Shown: one piece after another, positions 6,694 through 9,469 of the stretch
Layout of the letters: every line of letters starts with the position of its first letter
Position numbering within the stretch: position 1 is the first letter of the stretch
Origin: an uncultured Oscillospiraceae bacterium
Lineage (GTDB): Bacteria; Bacillota; Clostridia; Oscillospirales; Ruminococcaceae
DNA: 9,469 nucleotides
Direction: 5' to 3'
Assembly: GCA_958427155.1 (NCBI GenBank)
Contig: CAUABB010000045.1
Location: 1 to 9,469 of the forward strand
Made by a program: the position numbers and the translations under genes
Notes under the pieces: generated by a model
What the model was told of the DNA's origin: nothing
Seen by the model: the letters and a program-made list of their open reading frames with translations, nothing else
The model's database searches: none

Positions 6694-7555
6694 TTTGGTC
6701 GCCGCCTTTCTCAGTCATTTTGACAAACAGCTTTTGCAGATTCATTGCAGTAATCTGCAAACTGCTTCCCCCTGGCAAAGCAGTTTTTTCTTCCAATACA
6801 TACGCAATTTTTAAGCTGCCCAGCTCATCATATCCAATCACATTCCTGCCTTCGCAATAGCGGTCTACTTCGCCTGCCAAGCCGGAAACACTATATCCTT
6901 TTTCCAGTAAGGTCTCGACACTCTCTTGCAGCAGAATTTTCCCGCTGTCAATGAAAATAACTTCCTCGATAATATTAGAAACCTCTTCTATTAAGTGTGT
7001 TGCAATGATAAGCGTTCTGTCATTATTTTCAAATTCTTTTAAAAGCAAGTGATAAAACAATTCTCTGTGATTAGCATCCAGCCCTAATACCGGCTCGTCA
7101 AAAATCACATAAGGGACATTGAGAGATAAAGCAATAATCAATTTGAAAATAGACTGATAGCCTTTCGACAATGCCTTGAATCTTTTGGTTATATCAAGAT
7201 GAAATTTCTTGGCAAATTCTAACGCTTTGCTTAGATCAAACCCATCATAAAAACGGTTTGTCCATTTAAAATGATCCTTAACTTTCAGGTCTCTGTCGTA
7301 CAAATCTGTTTCGCTCATGCAAAATATCTTTTCGTGAACGCCCATATTCTCTTTTACCGGAATCCCATCAATCAGGACTTCTCCCTGATCGGCAAAAATA
7401 CGGTTTGCAATAATATTAATCAGCGTGGATTTTCCAGCGCCGTTTCTTCCTAAAAGCCCATAAATCTTTCCGAACTCGAAGGAAAAGGTAATATCGTCAA
7501 GCGCGGTAACTTCCTTGTATTTTTTGGAAACGCCCTTAATTTGAATGGCATTCAT
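6686..7555 (-). CDS. ABC transporter ATP-binding protein (YtrB-like)
   Basis: This 289-residue cytosolic ATPase drives the permease encoded next to it. Seen in order: Walker A GRNGAGKST (residues 36-44), the signature LSKGYQS (129-135, in place of LSGGQ), Walker B YVIFDEP with D-loop GLD (149-160) and switch His187 in ATHLIEE. The Q-loop position reads CMSETDLY, with Glu rather than Gln, as in several multidrug and bacitracin-type exporters. The last 80 residues form an accessory domain. The ATG at 7555 lies inside the end of the GntR gene (20-base overlap), and the permease gene overlaps its stop by eight bases, so all three are one operon. By analogy to YtrB it belongs to export or drug-response systems; the substrate is unknown. 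Confidence 0.93.
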   Translation of the reverse strand: MNAIQIKGVSKKYKEVTALDDITFSFEFGKIYGLLGRNGAGKSTLINIIANRIFADQGEVLIDGIPVKENMGVHEKIFCMSETDLYDRDLKVKDHFKWTNRFYDGFDLSKALEFAKKFHLDITKRFKALSKGYQSIFKLIIALSLNVPYVIFDEPVLGLDANHRELFYHLLLKEFENNDRTLIIATHLIEEVSNIIEEVIFIDSGKILLQESVETLLEKGYSVSGLAGEVDRYCEGRNVIGYDELGSLKIAYVLEEKTALPGGSSLQITAMNLQKLFVKMTEKGGDQNE

Positions 7556-7919
7556 TGTTATAGCCCCTTTCTATCAATGAAATAATATCCTCTTTTGACA
7601 TTTGTAGTTTTACCGCTTCACTAATCAGTGCTGCAACATACTGCTCATAAAATTGACTTTGTCTTTTTTGGCGTATTTTTTCGACTGCCCCTTCTTTCAC
7701 AAACATCCCAAGTCCTCTTTTCTTATAAATGATTTCTTCGTCTACTAACATATTCATACCTTTTAAAACAGTATGGGGATTGATACTGAGCAGTGCAGAT
7801 ATTTCATTTGTTGACGGAATTTTGGTTTCTTCAGGAAACACGCCGATAAATATGGAATCTTCAAGTTGCTCTGCAATTTGGATAAAGATCGGTTTTTCTA
7901 TATTCGGATTTACATTCAA
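7536..7919 (-). CDS. GntR-family repressor, YtrA subfamily
   Basis: This 127-residue regulator has a winged helix-turn-helix (about residues 8-76, core IPSTNEISALLSINPHTVLK, wing RGLGMFV) and only a short helical tail of about 50 residues. That is the layout of the YtrA subfamily, which represses its own ABC operon. The start is a TTG at 7917-7919: the frame has a TGA directly upstream, and GGGAGGT (7927-7933) sits seven bases before the TTG. An ATG at 7923 is in another frame and ends after about 20 codons. The ATPase gene starts inside its last 20 bases. A strong promoter and a perfect palindrome lie upstream, so autorepression is very likely. The inducer is unknown. Confidence 0.92.
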   Translation of the reverse strand: MNVNPNIEKPIFIQIAEQLEDSIFIGVFPEETKIPSTNEISALLSINPHTVLKGMNMLVDEEIIYKKRGLGMFVKEGAVEKIRQKRQSQFYEQYVAALISEAVKLQMSKEDIISLIERGYNNECHSN

Positions 7920-7926
7920 TCATAGC

Positions 7927-7933
7927 ACCTCCC
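7927..7933 (-). promoter_or_regulatory. Ribosome binding site that fixes the TTG start of the GntR gene
   Basis: GGGAGGT on the minus strand is seven bases from the TTG at 7919 but only three bases from the out-of-frame ATG at 7923, so spacing favours the TTG. Confidence 0.7.
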
Positions 7934-7952
7934 GTGTCTTGTTTGTATGTTT

Positions 7953-7970
7953 GTTAGTTAAGTAACTAAC
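7953..7970. promoter_or_regulatory. Palindromic operator of the GntR-ABC operon
   Basis: GTTAGTTA (7953-7960) and TAACTAAC (7963-7970) form a perfect 8-bp inverted repeat around AG. It lies about 8 to 25 bases after the predicted start site (near 7978) and before the ribosome binding site. GntR-family repressors usually bind such palindromes, so this is the likely autoregulatory site. Binding has not been shown here. Confidence 0.75.
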
Positions 7971-7984
7971 TACATTGCGAACAA

Positions 7985-8013
7985 AGTATAGCCCAAAAAT
8001 TTGCTTTTGTCAA
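7985..8013 (-). promoter_or_regulatory. Near-consensus sigma-A promoter of the GntR-ABC operon
   Basis: On the minus strand a perfect TTGACA (8008-8013) and TATACT (7985-7990) are separated by exactly 17 bases. Transcription would start near 7978 and run leftwards through all three genes to the terminator at 5865-5895. Such a strong promoter with a palindrome just after its start site fits tight repression. Confidence 0.88.
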
Positions 8014-8102
8014 TACCTTTACAAAAAATAAAATGCCTGCATTTCAGCTGATTACATTGTGGTAAAAGGAGTTGTATTATATGAATATACGGATTTTAAG
8101 TC

Positions 8103-8138
8103 AAAGAAAAAAGGCATCAACCTTTCGATTGATGCCTT
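8103..8138 (-). terminator. Strong intrinsic terminator, minus strand
   Basis: AAGGCATCAA (8129-8138 on the minus strand) pairs with TTGATGCC and TT (8111-8120), a 10-bp stem with an eight-base loop, followed by TTTTCTTT. On the plus strand only AATTTCT follows, so it works leftwards. It would end the AraC transcript 270 bases after its stop, or a separate short RNA, and it isolates the GntR promoter from upstream reading. Confidence 0.82.
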
Positions 8139-8302
8139 AATTTCTACCTTGGCAATGCCACAAATATATTAAGTTTTGTTATACTTCCTTATACACCCGT
8201 GGCTTTCTCCCCAGCGTTTTTGTTTTGCTTTTTTGTCACATCTGACCATCATGATCTTTTCTAACAAAAACGGATAAATGGCAGATAGCTGTTTTAAGGC
8301 CC
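8104..8302 (-). ncRNA. Candidate small RNA of about 200 bases
   Basis: On the minus strand TTGTAC (8333-8338) and TATGAT (8309-8314) with an 18-base spacer make a fair promoter, and the next terminator in that direction is the strong one at 8103-8138. Nothing between them looks like a protein gene. This would give an RNA of about 200 bases. No known RNA family was recognised, and the stretch may simply be the AraC 3' untranslated region. Confidence 0.25.
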
Positions 8303-8408
8303 CATTTTATCATAAACATCTTTTAAAAACGAGTACAATATCCTGAACTCTTGAACTCTTTTTAGAAAATAAAGTTATGGCAGATAAATCAAGAATTTCC
8401 GTCAAGTC

Positions 8409-9254
8409 TCAATTTTGTCCTTTTTTACGGTAAGCCAGTGGAGACATTCCCGTATACCGACGAAAAAGACGAGCGTAATGGCTCTGATCAGTAAAGCCAA
8501 AACGTTCCGCAATTAACCCAACCGGATTTCCGGTATACTGTAAAAAATACTTAGAAGCATCTACCTTTTTTCGCATCACTGCCTGCATAGGAGTAAATCC
8601 CGTTTCTTCCCGGTATCGTCTGCAAAAGTGATATTTACTCATATTCACACTTTTAGCTAGCTCTGCTAACTCGATATGATCACAGATATGGTCATTGATA
8701 TAATCACTGACTTTATTTACAAAAACCTGCTCCTGTAAACCCCCCGCAGGCATTTCTTCCAAATTCATCTCGACAATTTCCATCATTGCACTATAAAGCG
8801 CTTTTGATACGGCAATTTCCACATTATCATCTTTTTGTATAATTGTATCAAAACAACCGGTTAAAATTTTTTCCATTCGTTCCCCGTTAAACACAACCGG
8901 CAAAGAAGTCAAAGCCTTTATTTCCTCAACTAAGGCGGAACATCCCTTCCCGTTAATATGTGTAAAAATAATGGTGCAAGGATCTTCCGGATCACTGTAA
9001 TACTCGTGGAAGGGTTCCAAATTGAGAAAAACTCCCTGCCCTTGTCTCAAAGCAAACGCTTTTCCGTTTTGGTTTAGATGAAGGGTTCCAGAACAAACAA
9101 TCATTATCAGGTTGTTGTTAAAGTTCTCCCGGCGAATATGCAGATTTGGCTCTTCCATATATCCCATCGCATCCGAAAAAAAGAGGTATTCCTGCGCAAA
9201 TTCAGACGGTGGTACGAAACGCAAAAAATCATGGTAACATTCCATATTCTTCAT
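8409..9254 (-). CDS. AraC-family regulator with N-terminal cupin domain
   Basis: This 281-residue protein is an AraC/XylS-type transcription factor, usually an activator of sugar or stress genes that senses a small ligand. The N-terminal cupin-like half (about residues 40-95) includes IVCSGTLHLNQNGKAF and a hydrophobic FLNLEPFHEY strand. The C-terminal DNA-binding domain has two helix-turn-helix units, ELAELAKSVNMSKYHFCRRY (195-214) and VGLIAERFGFTDQSHYARLF (245-264), followed by TGMSPLAYRKK. The ATG at 9254 is preferred, with GGAG (9265-9268) ten bases upstream; a TTG at 9272 has no ribosome binding site. It is probably divergent from a target gene beyond the right edge. The ligand and regulon cannot be read from the window. 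The broken sugar permease is not adjacent, so a link to it is not supported. Confidence 0.93.
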   Translation of the reverse strand: MKNMECYHDFLRFVPPSEFAQEYLFFSDAMGYMEEPNLHIRRENFNNNLIMIVCSGTLHLNQNGKAFALRQGQGVFLNLEPFHEYYSDPEDPCTIIFTHINGKGCSALVEEIKALTSLPVVFNGERMEKILTGCFDTIIQKDDNVEIAVSKALYSAMMEIVEMNLEEMPAGGLQEQVFVNKVSDYINDHICDHIELAELAKSVNMSKYHFCRRYREETGFTPMQAVMRKKVDASKYFLQYTGNPVGLIAERFGFTDQSHYARLFRRYTGMSPLAYRKKGQN

Positions 9255-9276
9255 GTGATACCATCTCCGCAAAAAG

Positions 9277-9310
9277 CTTTTACTTTACAGTAAAAAGTTC
9301 ATCAGTAAAA
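9277..9310. repeat. Repeats in the AraC leader, possible binding sites
   Basis: CAGTAAAA occurs at 9288-9295 and 9303-9310, 15 bases apart. The first copy is also part of an inverted repeat with TTTTAC (9278-9283). Direct repeats of this spacing are what AraC proteins often bind, but these lie in the leader between promoter and start codon, and AT-rich sequence gives such repeats by chance. Confidence 0.3.
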
Positions 9311-9319
9311 TAGTGTCCT

Positions 9320-9356
9320 AATAAAAAAGAAATTTTTATAAAATTCCTTTTTTATT
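9320..9356. repeat. Long AT-rich palindrome over the AraC gene start site
   Basis: Arms of 17 bases (9320-9336 and 9340-9356) flank TAT, with one mismatch in DNA (position 11, A opposite C) that becomes a G-U pair in the minus-strand RNA. It overlaps the end of the -10 box and the expected start near 9347. It could be an operator, or a hairpin at the 5' end of the mRNA. The stem is almost all A and T, so its stability as RNA is low. Confidence 0.55.
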
Positions 9357-9382
9357 ATACCTATCCCCTCGTCAATTTGCAA
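9354..9382 (-). promoter_or_regulatory. Promoter of the AraC-family gene
   Basis: On the minus strand TTGCAA (9377-9382), a 17-base spacer and a perfect TATAAT (9354-9359). The start would be near 9347, giving a leader of about 90 bases that contains the palindrome's inner arm and the CAGTAAAA repeats. Confidence 0.75.
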
Positions 9383-9424
9383 GAAAAACAGCAATTTCGT
9401 ACTCAAAAGAAGCAAAAAAACAGA

Positions 9425-9453
9425 TACAAACTTTAAACTGAGTGAACTATAAT
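9425..9453 (+). promoter_or_regulatory. Possible divergent promoter leading out of the window
   Basis: TATAAT (9448-9453) on the plus strand lies 17 bases after TACAAA (9425-9430), a poor -35 (three of six). A weak -35 with a perfect -10 is usual for activator-dependent promoters, so a gene beyond the right edge may be the target of the AraC protein. This is inference from position only. Confidence 0.4.
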
Positions 9454-9469
9454 GAAGTTAATTAATCAT

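Larger units (their letters stand above)
8014..8408. other. Intergenic stretch with a terminator and a possible small RNA, no convincing protein gene
   Basis: No good protein gene is seen. A 27-codon minus-strand frame (8169-8252) starts with two ATGs but has only a weak AAAGATC before it; the frame extends upstream as LSAIYPFLLEK without matching anything I know. A 19-codon plus-strand frame (8081-8140) runs into the terminator stem. ATGGCAGATA occurs twice (8278-8287 and 8377-8386), and TGAACTCT is repeated in tandem near 8343-8358. The possible small RNA and terminator are listed separately. Confidence 0.6.

Noticed and set aside
8081..8140. 19-codon plus-strand frame with a good AAAGGAG before its ATG
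   Set aside because: Most of it is the stem of the minus-strand terminator, the product has no recognisable feature, and there is no following gene for it to control as a leader peptide.
8278..8386. Direct repeat ATGGCAGATA (8278-8287 and 8377-8386) as a transposon or attachment site duplication
   Set aside because: The intervening 89 bases hold no element features, and ten-base repeats in AT-rich spacer are weak evidence.
1..9469. CRISPR arrays, tRNA or rRNA genes, toxin-antitoxin pairs, complete insertion sequences or phage genes
   Set aside because: No regular spaced repeats, cloverleaf-like sequence, intact transposase or terminal inverted repeats were seen on either strand.

Overview
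The window looks like a chromosomal piece of a low-GC Gram-positive bacterium, most likely a clostridial Firmicute. The reasons are an adjacent yycJ-type and rlmH gene pair, AGGAGG-like ribosome binding sites before most genes, AT-rich sigma-A type promoters with 17-18 base spacers, and a YtrA-type GntR regulator leading an ABC operon. The family is not certain; an Oscillospiraceae- or Ruminococcaceae-like origin is only an impression.

Layout. Positions 46-1333 (+) hold a metallo-beta-lactamase-fold exonuclease-like gene (yycJ/walJ) and, 13 bases later, the 23S rRNA methyltransferase gene rlmH. Two hairpins separate this pair from a convergent operon at 1547-2307 (-): an XRE-type regulator with a C-terminal sensor-like domain, and a small protein that resembles that domain standing alone. 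At 2530-3785 (-) lie a DUF2284-type cysteine-rich metal-binding protein and an integral membrane protein that looks like a prepilin peptidase (A24) whose second catalytic Asp is replaced by Glu. At 3987-5257 (+) there is a sugar-permease-like MFS gene broken by a one-base deletion and an amber stop.

Positions 5258-5973 are mostly gene-poor. They hold what looks like the decayed C-terminal end of a large serine recombinase, followed by a strong terminator for the operon to its right. That operon, 5974-7919 (-), is a complete three-gene unit (GntR repressor, ABC ATPase, ABC permease) with overlapping genes. It has a near-consensus promoter and a perfect 18-base palindrome just after the predicted transcription start, so it reads as a self-repressed, inducible export or stress-response system. 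Positions 7990-8408 contain no convincing protein gene but may encode a small RNA ending at a strong terminator.

The window ends with an AraC-family regulator (8409-9254, -) with a cupin sensor domain. Its promoter carries a long AT-rich palindrome over the start site, and a possible divergent promoter at the edge points to a regulated gene outside the window.

No clearly new defence or mobile system is present. The most interesting items are the regulator with its domain-only partner, the degenerate prepilin-peptidase-like protein, the freshly broken transporter and the recombinase scar.
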